Assembly (NCBI GenBank): GCA_035601575.1
Contig: DATNNZ010000462.1
Location: forward strand, 1 to 64,000
Length of the DNA: 64,000 bases
Source: DASTDH01 sp035601575
Lineage (GTDB): Bacteria; Verrucomicrobiota; Verrucomicrobiia; Chthoniobacterales; JAFAMB01
Reading direction: 5' to 3'
In this document: one piece after another, positions 22,593-30,154 of the stretch
Layout: every line of letters begins with the position of its first letter
Position numbering within the stretch: the first letter of the stretch is position 1
Notes under the pieces: generated by a model
The model's input: the letters and a program-made list of their open reading frames with translations, nothing else
Told to the model about the DNA's origin: nothing
The model's database searches: none
Made by a program: the position numbers and the translations under genes

Positions 22593-23951
22593 CTACATGC
22601 TGGATTCTGGAAGCGTCTCATCAGTAAACCGTGAGCCCTTTAGTCCAGCTACTGCCGCAGTCTTAATTCCGGAGGCCAACCAGAGACCAATGGCAGCCCA
22701 ACCGATGTAGATCCAGGCAACTTGGCCGAAGCCGACGAGTTGATGATTGGCTCCATCGTGGATCACCCACCCGGCCATCGTTGCCGCCAACGCTGCGGAA
22801 AATTGTGCAACGGCCGAGTTGACGCTCATAAATCCGCCCCGATGCTCGGGCTCTACGCTGCTGGTGATCATTGCCATAGCGGGAACAAACCGGCCAGTCA
22901 TCGAGATCATAAAGAAGGTCGAAACCGCGACCGCCAGAGGCGCTGGGACGGCAGGTAAATGAGTCGCCAGGAATGCCGCGACTATCGAGCAGATCATCAT
23001 GATAGTGAAAATTCTCATCCGCCCGTATCGATCAGCCATTCGACCAACGCCGTTCATGGTAAAGAGCGTCGCGCTTCCGCCGATTAAGTAGACCCAGCGA
23101 AGCTCGGCGCTATTCAGTCGGACGTTGGAAATAAGATAGTTAGCGAGATCAGGTATGATCATGAATCCGCCTAAAGTGATTACCGACATGAGGGCTAATG
23201 CGCGAAGATGATTCGCGCTGGCCAGGATACCCCAAAACCGGCGCAGCGGCGTTTCACTGCGGCTGGCCTTCAGATGCGCTCGGACCTTCGGCAATCGCAC
23301 GAAGGCAAGAATCCAAACAATTGCGCTCAGGGCAGCCAAAAGCAGAAAGGGAACATGCCAGCCAAGCTTGTCCGCAAGGTAGAGGCCCAACGGAATACCC
23401 GCTACTTGAGCGACCGAAAACGCGGACATGACGGCTCCTACCGCCGAGGCCTGACGACTGTCCGGCACGAGATCTCCGACCATCGCCAGACTGATGCCCC
23501 CGACGATCCCGCCAAAAAAACCAGCTAACGCGCGGGCGAACACCAACGTTTCGTAGGTTGGAGCAAGTGCGCAGAGCAGAGTGCCGATAGCAAACCCAGC
23601 GTAGATCATCAGTAGCGCGCTCTTGCGATCGAATCGATCGAGAAAGAATGCGGCACCGAGCCCCGACACGCCCGCTGCGCCCGCGTAGGCCGATACCGCT
23701 AAGTTAAAGGCGGGCGTATCGATACCAAAGATGCGCATCAACTGCGGCCCGAGAGGCATCATAATGACGAAGTCGACCGCGACCGTGAACTGCACCGCTG
23801 CCAGCATTAGCAGCAGAAGCCATTCGCTCAATGGTCGTCGCAGCGAATCTTCGGGTTGAGATTGAGGCCGGGGAACTTTTGCTTGAGTGGCCGAAGAATG
23901 TACGGGCGTGGTCAAGACGGCCACTTTCGATGCGGATCGGCTTAGAGTCAA
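22593..23951 (-). CDS. Major facilitator superfamily transporter (DHA1-like)
   Basis: A 452-residue protein with a polar N-terminal tail of about 40 residues and then twelve membrane helices. MFS signature loops are seen after helix 2 (FFLDRFDRKSALL) and helix 8 (GVGRMADRYGRMRI). The sequence is closest in style to the arabinose-efflux/DHA1 drug:H+ antiporter group (AraJ-like). The substrate cannot be deduced; the nearby TetR gene hints at efflux of a small toxic compound. The start at 23951 is the first ATG; Met candidates further in would shorten only the tail. Confidence 0.88.
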   Translation of the reverse strand: MTLSRSASKVAVLTTPVHSSATQAKVPRPQSQPEDSLRRPLSEWLLLLMLAAVQFTVAVDFVIMMPLGPQLMRIFGIDTPAFNLAVSAYAGAAGVSGLGAAFFLDRFDRKSALLMIYAGFAIGTLLCALAPTYETLVFARALAGFFGGIVGGISLAMVGDLVPDSRQASAVGAVMSAFSVAQVAGIPLGLYLADKLGWHVPFLLLAALSAIVWILAFVRLPKVRAHLKASRSETPLRRFWGILASANHLRALALMSVITLGGFMIIPDLANYLISNVRLNSAELRWVYLIGGSATLFTMNGVGRMADRYGRMRIFTIMMICSIVAAFLATHLPAVPAPLAVAVSTFFMISMTGRFVPAMAMITSSVEPEHRGGFMSVNSAVAQFSAALAATMAGWVIHDGANHQLVGFGQVAWIYIGWAAIGLWLASGIKTAAVAGLKGSRFTDETLPESSM

Positions 23952-24035
23952 AACGCACCGGAGGTTCCCGCCACCGTGCGCGCTATGATCGCTGATGCGC
24001 GTGACTTTCGGTCCAAAGGCGAATAGAAAATCACG

Positions 24036-24599
24036 ATGAACCGCGCTGAGTTTCGAAACACTTTATTGTCTCTCGACCTTTCTGCTCGGCCGGACGAAGT
24101 GACTTGTCGGCAGCGGATGGTCGAATTGCTCGATTCGTGCCCGAACTGCTTCAGACGTGATGCTTTTCCGGCCCATTTTACCGGGAGCGCGTTTGTGGTC
24201 AGCGCGGACGGAGCCCGCAGTCTATTGCATCATCATCGAAAGCTAGACCGTTGGCTGCAGTTCGGAGGCCATTGCGACGGCGAGGAAGACGTTCTTTCGG
24301 TAGCGCAACGCGAAGCGTACGAGGAATCCGGGATTCAAGGCTTGGTCGTCGCCTCGGCCCGGCCGTTTGATCTCGATATCCACGAGATTCCAGCATTGGG
24401 AGACGAACCCGGGCATCTGCACTACGATGTCCGATATGTTCTCATCGCTCCGGAACAGGCGGAGATTCAAACTAGTTCGGAGAGCAAGGAGTTGCGTTGG
24501 TTTGAGCCCAGCGAGATAGGGAGATGGCCCCTGGATCCGGGGCTGCTACGCCTGATTGAAAAGTGGCAAGCGCTTTTGGCCAGGCGTTCGCATATTTGA
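24036..24599 (+). CDS. Nudix hydrolase
   Basis: A 187-residue protein. The Nudix box lies at about residues 79-101: GGHCDGEEDVLSVAQREAYEE fits G-x5-E-x7-R-E-U-x-E-E-x-G-U, and the metal-binding glutamates of REAYEE are intact. The N-terminal helical part resembles ADP-ribose or NTP pyrophosphohydrolases of the YfcD/Idi-like size class. Substrate is unknown. It stands alone between a divergent MFS gene and a convergent small secreted protein; a 10-bp hairpin follows it. Confidence 0.9.
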   Translation: MNRAEFRNTLLSLDLSARPDEVTCRQRMVELLDSCPNCFRRDAFPAHFTGSAFVVSADGARSLLHHHRKLDRWLQFGGHCDGEEDVLSVAQREAYEESGIQGLVVASARPFDLDIHEIPALGDEPGHLHYDVRYVLIAPEQAEIQTSSESKELRWFEPSEIGRWPLDPGLLRLIEKWQALLARRSHI

Positions 24600-24693
24600 T
24601 CGAGCCGGCGGTCGCATTGTTGGTGCCATTTTTTCTATGGCTGTTTACTAGGCTTCACGGTGAGTTTTGTGAGTGCCTACTATCATGCGTAGC

Positions 24694-24718
24694 GCGGAAG
24701 CCGCCGAACGGCTTCCGC
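24694..24718. terminator. GC-rich hairpin between convergent genes
   Basis: GCGGAAGCCG-CCGAA-CGGCTTCCGC: a perfect 10-bp stem with a 5-base loop, in the gap between the Nudix gene and the convergent His-rich gene. On the plus strand it is followed by ATACATTCGTTTTCTT, which is moderately T-rich. Confidence 0.6.
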
Positions 24719-24749
24719 ATACATTCGTTTTCTTAAGTATCGTCCGCCT

Positions 24750-24992
24750 TTAGCCGGGCCCAAAGATGACAAACTCGTGGCGGTGATGCCGAAAGACCCA
24801 ATAGCCACGTTGGCCACGCCAATAACCGTAGTGATGGTGGTGCCAGTATTCTTCATGCCAATCATGGTCGCCACGATCTTCATAGTGATCCCGCTCATGA
24901 TGTTCGTAATAGTGATGATCGTCCGCGCGTGCCACGTAAGAAGTTCCGACGACCGCTAGAATAGTGCTGAGACTGAATAGCAAAGGCTTCAT
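24750..24992 (-). CDS. Small secreted His/Tyr/Trp-rich protein
   Basis: An 80-residue protein: a signal peptide (MKPLLFSLSTILAVVGTSYVARA) and a mature part dominated by His, Tyr, Trp, Asp and Glu (DDHHYYEHHERDHYED, then HEEYWHHHHYGYW). About a third of the mature residues are His or Tyr. The composition suggests binding of transition metals in the periplasm, but no family is recognised. It is similar in style, not in sequence, to the lipoprotein at 17946-18212. A long upstream gap (340 bp) is shared with the divergent peroxiredoxin. Confidence 0.65.
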   Translation of the reverse strand: MKPLLFSLSTILAVVGTSYVARADDHHYYEHHERDHYEDRGDHDWHEEYWHHHHYGYWRGQRGYWVFRHHRHEFVIFGPG

Positions 24993-25333
24993 CTGAAAGC
25001 TGTGACGAACGTTAACGGCGAATTATTCGGTGGAACGATCCAGCAATCGCAACACTTAAAGAGAAAGATATCGCAGTTATTTCGCGCATCGTAAAAAACG
25101 CACGATCAATCGGTTCAAATGCAATACGAGAAAAGAAACGAGACGGGAATATTGAAGCCGGAGTAGAGTCTAAGATTTAGAAGGGCGCATTTAACCGGTG
25201 GTTACCCAAGAATTGTTGGCCAGCGAAAAGGTGAATCCATCGGCAATGCTCTTTACGTAAATCAATACACGAGTTAATCACAACGTACGTGTTCAGGGAT
25301 GTAAAAACTCCAATTCCAACGACTCCACTTTCT
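24993..25333. other. Intergenic gap between divergent genes
   Basis: No gene, repeat array or strong hairpin was found in this 341-bp stretch. It must hold the promoters of the His-rich protein (minus) and the peroxiredoxin (plus); no confident -35/-10 pair can be named. Confidence 0.5.
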
Positions 25334-25936
25334 ATGAAATTGATCGGCTCCGGTTCGCTTCTCTGCCTTTTATCACTTCCGTTCTTCGGCTGGGCGTCAG
25401 AGACACCTCAGACCAACGGAAAATTATCGATTGGTGATCCGATCCCGGCGGTCATAGCTGCGGATCAAGACGGCAAATCCGTTAACCTTGCGCAAGCCGC
25501 AAAGGATGGATACACGCTGGTCTATTTCTATCCAAAAGCGATGACGGCCGGTTGTACGGCGCAAGCCTGCAGTCTTCGCGACGCCTATCAAGACCTTCAG
25601 CAGAAGGGGGTGAAAGTCTACGGAGTGAGTCTGGACACGATAGACGCCCAAAAGGAGTTCCAGACAAAAGAGAATTTGCCATTTGAATTGCTCTCCGACA
25701 CCGACCATAAGGTCACTTCCGCTTTTGGCGTGCCGCTCATAAAGGACGCATTCGCGACCCGGCAGGCATATCTATTTAAGAACGGGCGGCTCGTGTGGTT
25801 AGATACGAAGGCTTCGACCGACAAGCAGGCAGCCGACGTTCTTCTGGTGCTTTCCGGGAATAACGGCACAACCGTTAATGCGGCAAATAAGGCCGGTACT
25901 GAGGCAAAGAAACCGGGGCCTGCGGCGGCTAATTAG
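25334..25936 (+). CDS. Exported peroxiredoxin, Bcp/PrxQ type
   Basis: A 200-residue protein. Residues 1-21 form a signal peptide (MKLIGSGSLLCLLSLPFFGWA). An AhpC/TSA domain follows with VYFYPKAMTAGCTAQACSLRD: the peroxidatic Cys74 and a second Cys79 spaced C-x4-C, the layout of atypical two-Cys Bcp/PrxQ enzymes. It reduces hydrogen peroxide and organic peroxides with thioredoxin-like electron donors, here presumably in the periplasm. The C-terminus is a short Ala/Lys-rich tail (NAANKAGTEAKKPGPAAAN). The start was chosen for the signal peptide; the frame is open 15 codons further upstream. Confidence 0.9.
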   Translation: MKLIGSGSLLCLLSLPFFGWASETPQTNGKLSIGDPIPAVIAADQDGKSVNLAQAAKDGYTLVYFYPKAMTAGCTAQACSLRDAYQDLQQKGVKVYGVSLDTIDAQKEFQTKENLPFELLSDTDHKVTSAFGVPLIKDAFATRQAYLFKNGRLVWLDTKASTDKQAADVLLVLSGNNGTTVNAANKAGTEAKKPGPAAAN

Positions 25937-25965
25937 CAAATCAGCGAATAGCGATTGCTGATCAG
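25931..25965 (+). repeat. Heptamer-phased array after the peroxiredoxin gene
   Basis: AATTAGC, AAATCAG, CGAATAG, CGATTGC, TGATCAG. The period is visible but the words are diverged. ATCAGC and GCTGAT inside it can form a short hairpin. The peroxiredoxin stop codon lies at its left edge. Confidence 0.4.
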
Positions 25966-26003
25966 TGAAAATTCTCAGCTCGCCGAAAGGCGGAATCGTG
26001 TCT

Positions 26004-26600
26004 ATGGTCCGCCGTATGCGTTGTCGTGCGGGCAGTCTTCTCAGCCAACAGAAACATCTCCCATTTCTTTTGCTAGGTCTATGTTCGGTTGCCCGGATTC
26101 AGGCCGAAGATCTAACGACGGCGTCAGGCCATACCTTTCACAATGTTCAGGTTACCAGCCGGAGCACCACGACCTTGGTCATTCAAAGTAACGAAGGCCA
26201 AGCAGTGGTGCCGGTTTCGGATTTAAAGCCGGCCGACAAGGAGAGATTTTCCAAGGATTTGACCAAAGCGATCGAGCTTCCAGCTCTTACCGTTATCGGC
26301 GAGCAAAAGGCTGATTTCACGAAGGCTCCGCCAGATTCGCGGATCGACAATATCGCTGATAAAGAGTTTCGCCGGCAGTCTCAGGATAAGAAAGACAAAG
26401 CCGAAGATAAGGCGCTTCATCCCCAGTACAAACCGTGGCAATTGATGCCGGGGGTTGGCCTCGGAATCAGCGGCGCCAATATCCGGAGCGACAGCGCGAC
26501 GAGCCCATCCTACCTGACGCCCGAATATCAAAGCTTATCCCCCTCGATTGTGGAAAAGCAGTTGAAGGTGTTCGCCGACGCGGTCGATAAGGGGCAGTGA
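26004..26600 (+). CDS. Secreted protein of unknown function
   Basis: A protein of about 198 residues. A hydrophobic stretch (HLPFLLLGLCSVARIQA) near the N-terminus looks like a signal peptide. The mature part begins with a small beta-rich segment, GHTFHNVQVTSRSTTTLVIQSNEGQAVVPVSDLKPADKERFS. This pattern is common in planctomycete and verrucomicrobial exported proteins that sense or bind at the envelope. It is followed by a charged Lys/Asp stretch. No known domain is assigned. The start is uncertain (25965 or 26004). It follows the peroxiredoxin by about 65 bp on the same strand. The stop codon is followed at once by a hairpin/heptamer module. Confidence 0.6.
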   Translation: MVRRMRCRAGSLLSQQKHLPFLLLGLCSVARIQAEDLTTASGHTFHNVQVTSRSTTTLVIQSNEGQAVVPVSDLKPADKERFSKDLTKAIELPALTVIGEQKADFTKAPPDSRIDNIADKEFRRQSQDKKDKAEDKALHPQYKPWQLMPGVGLGISGANIRSDSATSPSYLTPEYQSLSPSIVEKQLKVFADAVDKGQ

Positions 26601-26603
26601 CAG

Positions 26604-26646
26604 GACCGCTACGCGGTCATGACAGATGACAGATGGCAAATAGCAT
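26604..26646 (+). repeat. Hairpin plus 4x7 heptamer module (ATRRCAR family)
   Basis: Three bases after the stop codon: stem GACCGC-TAC-GCGGTC (26604-26618), then ATGACAG, ATGACAG, ATGGCAA, ATAGCAT (26619-26646). A CCRATAG-like continuation (TTGGCTATTTGGTATCGGCTATTC) runs up to the next gene. Confidence 0.8.
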
Positions 26647-26677
26647 ACCTTGGCTATTTGGTATCGGCTATTCGAAG

Positions 26678-27481
26678 ATGAATCCAAGCGTCGAACGGTT
26701 TACCGGATTCGCTCAGGTATATGATCAGGTCCGACCTTCGCCGCCAGAGGCAATTGCCGATCTCCTGCTTCAGTTTGCTAAGTTGGAGACGGCCCAACGC
26801 GTTGTGGATCTCGGCTGCGGCAGCGGTTTATCAATGATGATGTGGGTTGGGAGGACACGATCGATCACGGGGGTGGAACCGTCCCAGGATATGCGGCGAG
26901 AAGCAGAAAGACGCTGTTCTAACCTTTTCCCGCTGCGCGCGGTGGAATGGACTAGCGCGGAAGCAGATGCTACTCAAATCGCCGCCGAGAGTGTCGATAT
27001 TGTAACGGCATCCCAGTCCTTTCATTGGATGAATCCGGAGACGACGCTGCCCGAAGTGACCCGTATTCTTCGGCCCGGAGGCGTTTTCGCGGCAATCGAT
27101 TGCGACTGGCCCCCATCAGTTTTGCCGGAACTGGAACTGGCTTACAATGAATGCGTCGCGAATGCCGATCACCCGCAATACGCAGATATCCGGTTGGCCC
27201 GGGTCAAGTCGTGGTCTAAACATCAACACCTCGAGAACATTCGGCGCAGCGGCTGTTTCCGGATCGCGCGAGAATCCACTTTTAACAAAGTAGAATTAGG
27301 TGACACGGAGCGACTGGTCGGGTTAGCCAGGAGCCAAGGGAGCGTGGCCGCACTACTCAGAGCGGGCATCAGCGAAGAAGAGGTAGGGTTGGTTGAATTG
27401 AGAAGAACAGGCCAACGACTGTTAGGTGATCGCCAGATTCCGTGGTTCTGGAGTTATCGCGTGCGCATCGGGGTCAAGTGA
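26678..27481 (+). CDS. Class I SAM-dependent methyltransferase
   Basis: A 267-residue protein with motif I VVDLGCGSGLSMMMW (residues about 43-57), an acidic residue in motif II (GVEPSQDM), and motif post-I/IV VDIVTASQSFHWM, followed by VTRILRPGGVFAAIDCDW. This is the methyltransferase type 11 pattern. The substrate is unknown; relatives act on small molecules. The ATG at 26678 (MNPSVERFTGFAQVYDQVRP) was chosen, since 15 upstream codons in frame come from a repeat module. It is convergent with the DUF1992 gene across a pair of inverted heptamer arrays. Confidence 0.9.
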   Translation: MNPSVERFTGFAQVYDQVRPSPPEAIADLLLQFAKLETAQRVVDLGCGSGLSMMMWVGRTRSITGVEPSQDMRREAERRCSNLFPLRAVEWTSAEADATQIAAESVDIVTASQSFHWMNPETTLPEVTRILRPGGVFAAIDCDWPPSVLPELELAYNECVANADHPQYADIRLARVKSWSKHQHLENIRRSGCFRIARESTFNKVELGDTERLVGLARSQGSVAALLRAGISEEEVGLVELRRTGQRLLGDRQIPWFWSYRVRIGVK

Positions 27482-27490
27482 GACGCTGAA

Positions 27491-27518
27491 TCGGTAATCG
27501 GTAATCACTAATCGGTAG
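27491..27518 (+). repeat. 4x7 heptamer array (TCGGTAA), left arm of an inverted pair
   Basis: TCGGTAA, TCGGTAA, TCACTAA, TCGGTAG. The reverse-complement array is at 27567-27594, so the two can form a long imperfect hairpin between the convergent methyltransferase and DUF1992 genes. Confidence 0.8.
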
Positions 27519-27566
27519 CCGGGGAATTAGCGGTCGGTGGGACTTAAAGATATTGCATTTGCTCTA

Positions 27567-27594
27567 CTGATTACCGATTACCGATCACCGATTA
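27567..27594 (-). repeat. 4x7 heptamer array (TAATCGG), right arm of an inverted pair
   Basis: Read on the minus strand: TAATCGG, TGATCGG, TAATCGG, TAATCAG. The stop codon of the DUF1992 gene (TAA, 27592-27594) is in the first unit. Confidence 0.8.
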
Positions 27595-27918
27595 CTGGCC
27601 CAGTCGCGCCGATCGGTGGCGCTCCTCCAGATGCATATTAAATTCGACTTGTCTGGCTTGGAGTTGATCCCGGAGTCGTGACCGTTTTTCGGGATCGGTG
27701 CAACGTTCGATTGATTGCTTTAGAGAATCAATTTCCTGAAGCAGCGCGACCTCCGGCGGAACACATCCGGCGCTGCGAAGGAGTGAGTATCCCATTCGTT
27801 TGTCTTCCGGCCATCGAAAGTACTCCTCGAGGTCCAATGGTTTGCCTTCCCCGGGGAGATGCTCCTTCGGATTTTGGGCGACCCATTCATCGAGTAGTTT
27901 TTCGATGGGTGAAGGCAT
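27592..27918 (-). CDS. DUF1992 protein (DnaJ subfamily C member 28-like domain)
   Basis: A 108-residue protein matching the DUF1992 conserved block: LLDEWVAQNPKEHLPGEGKP, LDLEEYFRWPED, and then RMGYSLLRSAGCVPPEVALL. The C-terminal part is a helix with many charged residues (DSLKQSIERCTDPEKRSRLRDQ), probably coiled. The domain occurs alone in bacteria and in DNAJC28 of eukaryotes, and its role is unknown. The start at 27918 is the only ATG in place. The stop codon lies inside a heptamer array. Confidence 0.8.
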   Translation of the reverse strand: MPSPIEKLLDEWVAQNPKEHLPGEGKPLDLEEYFRWPEDKRMGYSLLRSAGCVPPEVALLQEIDSLKQSIERCTDPEKRSRLRDQLQARQVEFNMHLEERHRSARLGQ

Positions 27919-27955
27919 TGTTCACGGTAGTGAATGACAAATCTTGCTCTCTTAT

Positions 27956-27983
27956 TTGTTATCTGTCATTTGCAATCTGTCAT
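27956..27983 (-). repeat. 4x7 heptamer array (ATRRCAR family) with degenerate hairpin
   Basis: Minus-strand reading: ATGACAG, ATTGCAA, ATGACAG, ATAACAA. It is preceded by a damaged hairpin, GGCCGCATGGTC, at 27984-27995, which looks like a decayed version of the GACCGC/GCGGTC stem at 26604. Confidence 0.65.
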
Positions 27984-28075
27984 GACCATGCGGCCAAAGG
28001 CAACGAATGGTCCCGGCCTGCAACTCTATTCTGGAACAGGGAGTTTCCCGATGAGATAATCGACGAGGTTTAGCA

Positions 28076-28516
28076 ATGGACTGGCTCAAATTCTCTGTCC
28101 TGGTCCTGACCGGATTATTCGCGGTTTACGAATACGCGATCGTCAGGCGCTTTATGGTGTTAGAAAGGCCCACTCAGCCCGATATCGCTGGTGGAAAAGT
28201 TCGTCACCCCCTAAGCACATCAATCTATGTGTTACTGCTCGGGACCGATGTGTTCGCGACTGTTATCTACGCTCTCCGTTTTCAGAGTGGCGGAGTGGCT
28301 AACGCAACCGCCTGGGTGGCGGTTTTTTGCCTGGGCGTTTGTTTGGCGATTGCGATCTGGTGGATTGTTCCATTGGGCGACAATCCGCCAACCGAAGACT
28401 TTCAGAATATCCCGCTGCCCCTGGAGCAAACATACCGGGCAGTGCAGATCTCGTCGGCCGTTTTCTTTCTTCTCGGTTTCGTTTGCTTGTGCGCAAGCGT
28501 TGCTTCGTACAGCTGA
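28076..28516 (+). CDS. Membrane protein of unknown function
   Basis: A 146-residue protein with three to four hydrophobic segments: LKFSVLVLTGLFAVYEYAIV, SIYVLLLGTDVFATVIYAL, WVAVFCLGVCLAIAIWWIV and SSAVFFLLGFVCLCASVA. A polar loop with GDNPPTEDFQNIPLPLEQ lies before the last one. No family is recognised. It has an ATG start and uninterrupted frame with ordinary codon use, so it is probably real. It stands alone between DUF1992 (divergent) and DUF3096 (convergent). Confidence 0.6.
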   Translation: MDWLKFSVLVLTGLFAVYEYAIVRRFMVLERPTQPDIAGGKVRHPLSTSIYVLLLGTDVFATVIYALRFQSGGVANATAWVAVFCLGVCLAIAIWWIVPLGDNPPTEDFQNIPLPLEQTYRAVQISSAVFFLLGFVCLCASVASYS

Positions 28517-28562
28517 AGGCCTCGATCCAGAGTAAAATAGCTGAGGGTCGATTTTCCTTTTT

Positions 28563-28590
28563 TGTGATTGGCTATTGGTCATCACTCCTC
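28563..28590 (+). repeat. 4x7 heptamer-phased array
   Basis: TGTGATT, GGCTATT, GGTCATC, ACTCCTC. Its last bases touch the stop codon (28589-28591) of the DUF3096 gene. Confidence 0.45.
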
Positions 28591-28747
28591 AAAACCCTAA
28601 ATGCAATAAGCCATTTAGGCCGATGATGATCAGGTAGATGGCAACAATAAAAGACAACAATCGGGGCACCAGCAATATCAAAATCCCTGCCACGAGAGCA
28701 AGGATTGGACCGATTTGAACCGAAATAACTGCCGCTAGGATATCCAT
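28589..28747 (-). CDS. Small DUF3096 membrane protein
   Basis: A 52-residue, almost fully hydrophobic protein, MDILAAVISVQIGPILALVA followed by GILILLVPRLLSFIVAIYLI and GLNGLLHLGF. It matches the short DUF3096 family in size and pattern: two membrane segments with a PRLLSFIVA-like turn. The ATG at 28747 is preceded by GGAG at a proper distance, so it was preferred to starts 23 codons further up. Function is unknown; relatives often sit near stress-related membrane proteins. Confidence 0.75.
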   Translation of the reverse strand: MDILAAVISVQIGPILALVAGILILLVPRLLSFIVAIYLIIIGLNGLLHLGF

Positions 28748-28871
28748 TATTTTTCTCCGAAATCTCCGGGGCGTCTTAGCAGAATTGTTCGGCCAAGACA
28801 AGCGCGCCGGATCCAAAAACCTTTGCGTTTTTTAGTCGGTACCGTTACCAGGAGATGCGTCTCGCTTCCCC

Positions 28872-30149
28872 ATGAATCGCATTGCTACGACTACAGACCG
28901 GCTCACGCGGTTGCAGTTGGGAGTCTATAGCCTGGGGGCGTTGGCCATGAATCTGGCCAACCTCGTGCTTACCGAATGGTTCTACGAGCGCTACGTGGTT
29001 GGAGGCGTTATCAGTACGGTGGCGTTCTCGATCATTATATTGGCAGGACGAATCACCGACGGTGTTTCCGATCCCTTCCTCGCTTATTGGACCGATAATA
29101 CGCGAACCCGGTGGGGTCGACGAATACCGTTTCTCCTATTTGGTACCTTGCCCTTCGCGATTGTATCTTTTCTCCTTTGGATACCGCCCCAAAATGCTGG
29201 CGAACTATTCCGGATCGGCTATGCGGTCGTTCTGGCTCAGGCCTATTTTCTGCTTTACGGATTGGTGGTAACTCCTTATCTGGCGCTCCTGCCAGAAATT
29301 GCCGGCTCCACCAGCGACCGCCTGAATCTCACCACCGGACAAGGCGTAGCAGCACTGGTCGGCACTCTTTGTTTCGCGTTCGCTGGGTTGATTGTGCAGC
29401 ACTACGGCTTTGCTGGGCTTGGTGTGATGGTAGCTCTAGCGGTCTTGATTTCCTATTATCCAATTCCTCTCGTGATATCGGAGCGGGAACACGCGGCTGG
29501 TGCGAAGCCGTCCTTGAAAATGCTGTTCCAGTGGATCAGAGAGGTAGTCGGAAACACTACCTTTTTACCGCTACTGATTTCCACCTCGCTTTACTGGTTT
29601 GCGCTCAATCTCTTATTAATGCTGGTCCCGCGCTGGGTCCAAGTGCAGTTGGGGATGCAGAAGGATGCCGTGACCTGGCTCATGTTGCCGTTCATCGCGG
29701 TCAACCTTGTCGCATTCTTCATCTTTAACTGGCTAGCAAAACGGTTCGGGAAATATCGCAGCTTTCTTTTGGTATTCGCGCTGACCGTTTTAGTGTTCGG
29801 ATTGGTAGGCCTTTCCGATCGAATTCAAATTGGGCTTTCGCAGTTCACTGTTGCTCAATGCGTTGTCGGGCTAGCGGGGGTCCCAGTGGGCGGTTTCGGG
29901 GTCTTAGCGTTCGCCCTGCTGGCCGATGTAATCGATGAAGATAGCAGCCGGCGCGGCCTCCATCGCGAGGCGATCTTTTTCGGGGTTCAAGCCATCTTCC
30001 AAAAATCAATGATCGGTCTTTCAGCGGTGGCGTTCGGATGGTTACAGACCTTTGGATCAAGCCAGAGTTTTCATGGGTGCGCTTACCTTGCCGCAGCAAT
30101 CTGTTTAGCCGGTCTATTCGCCTTCGCCCGCTTTCCGATTAGAAATTAA
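28872..30149 (+). CDS. MFS transporter of the GPH (glycoside-pentoside-hexuronide):cation symporter family
   Basis: A 425-residue protein with twelve predicted membrane helices. The GPH/MelB-like motifs occur in the first half: an Asp-rich helix 2 end (GRITDGVSDPFLAYWTDNTR) followed by TRWGRRIPFLLFG. Relatives import sugars or related compounds with H+ or Na+. The substrate is unknown, but the neighbour is a secreted sugar-dehydrogenase-like protein ending only 5 bp away on the opposite strand. The ATG at 28872 is the natural start. Confidence 0.88.
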   Translation: MNRIATTTDRLTRLQLGVYSLGALAMNLANLVLTEWFYERYVVGGVISTVAFSIIILAGRITDGVSDPFLAYWTDNTRTRWGRRIPFLLFGTLPFAIVSFLLWIPPQNAGELFRIGYAVVLAQAYFLLYGLVVTPYLALLPEIAGSTSDRLNLTTGQGVAALVGTLCFAFAGLIVQHYGFAGLGVMVALAVLISYYPIPLVISEREHAAGAKPSLKMLFQWIREVVGNTTFLPLLISTSLYWFALNLLLMLVPRWVQVQLGMQKDAVTWLMLPFIAVNLVAFFIFNWLAKRFGKYRSFLLVFALTVLVFGLVGLSDRIQIGLSQFTVAQCVVGLAGVPVGGFGVLAFALLADVIDEDSSRRGLHREAIFFGVQAIFQKSMIGLSAVAFGWLQTFGSSQSFHGCAYLAAAICLAGLFAFARFPIRN

Positions 30150-30154
30150 CGGCA

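Noticed and set aside
24777..24959. A very hydrophobic plus-strand frame
   Set aside because: It is the complement of the His-rich protein: His codons (CAT/CAC) read backwards give Met and Val. The minus strand has a signal peptide, so it is preferred.
27678..28073. A 131-codon plus-strand frame
   Set aside because: It runs through the DUF1992 gene on the other strand and a heptamer array, with no protein-like conservation.
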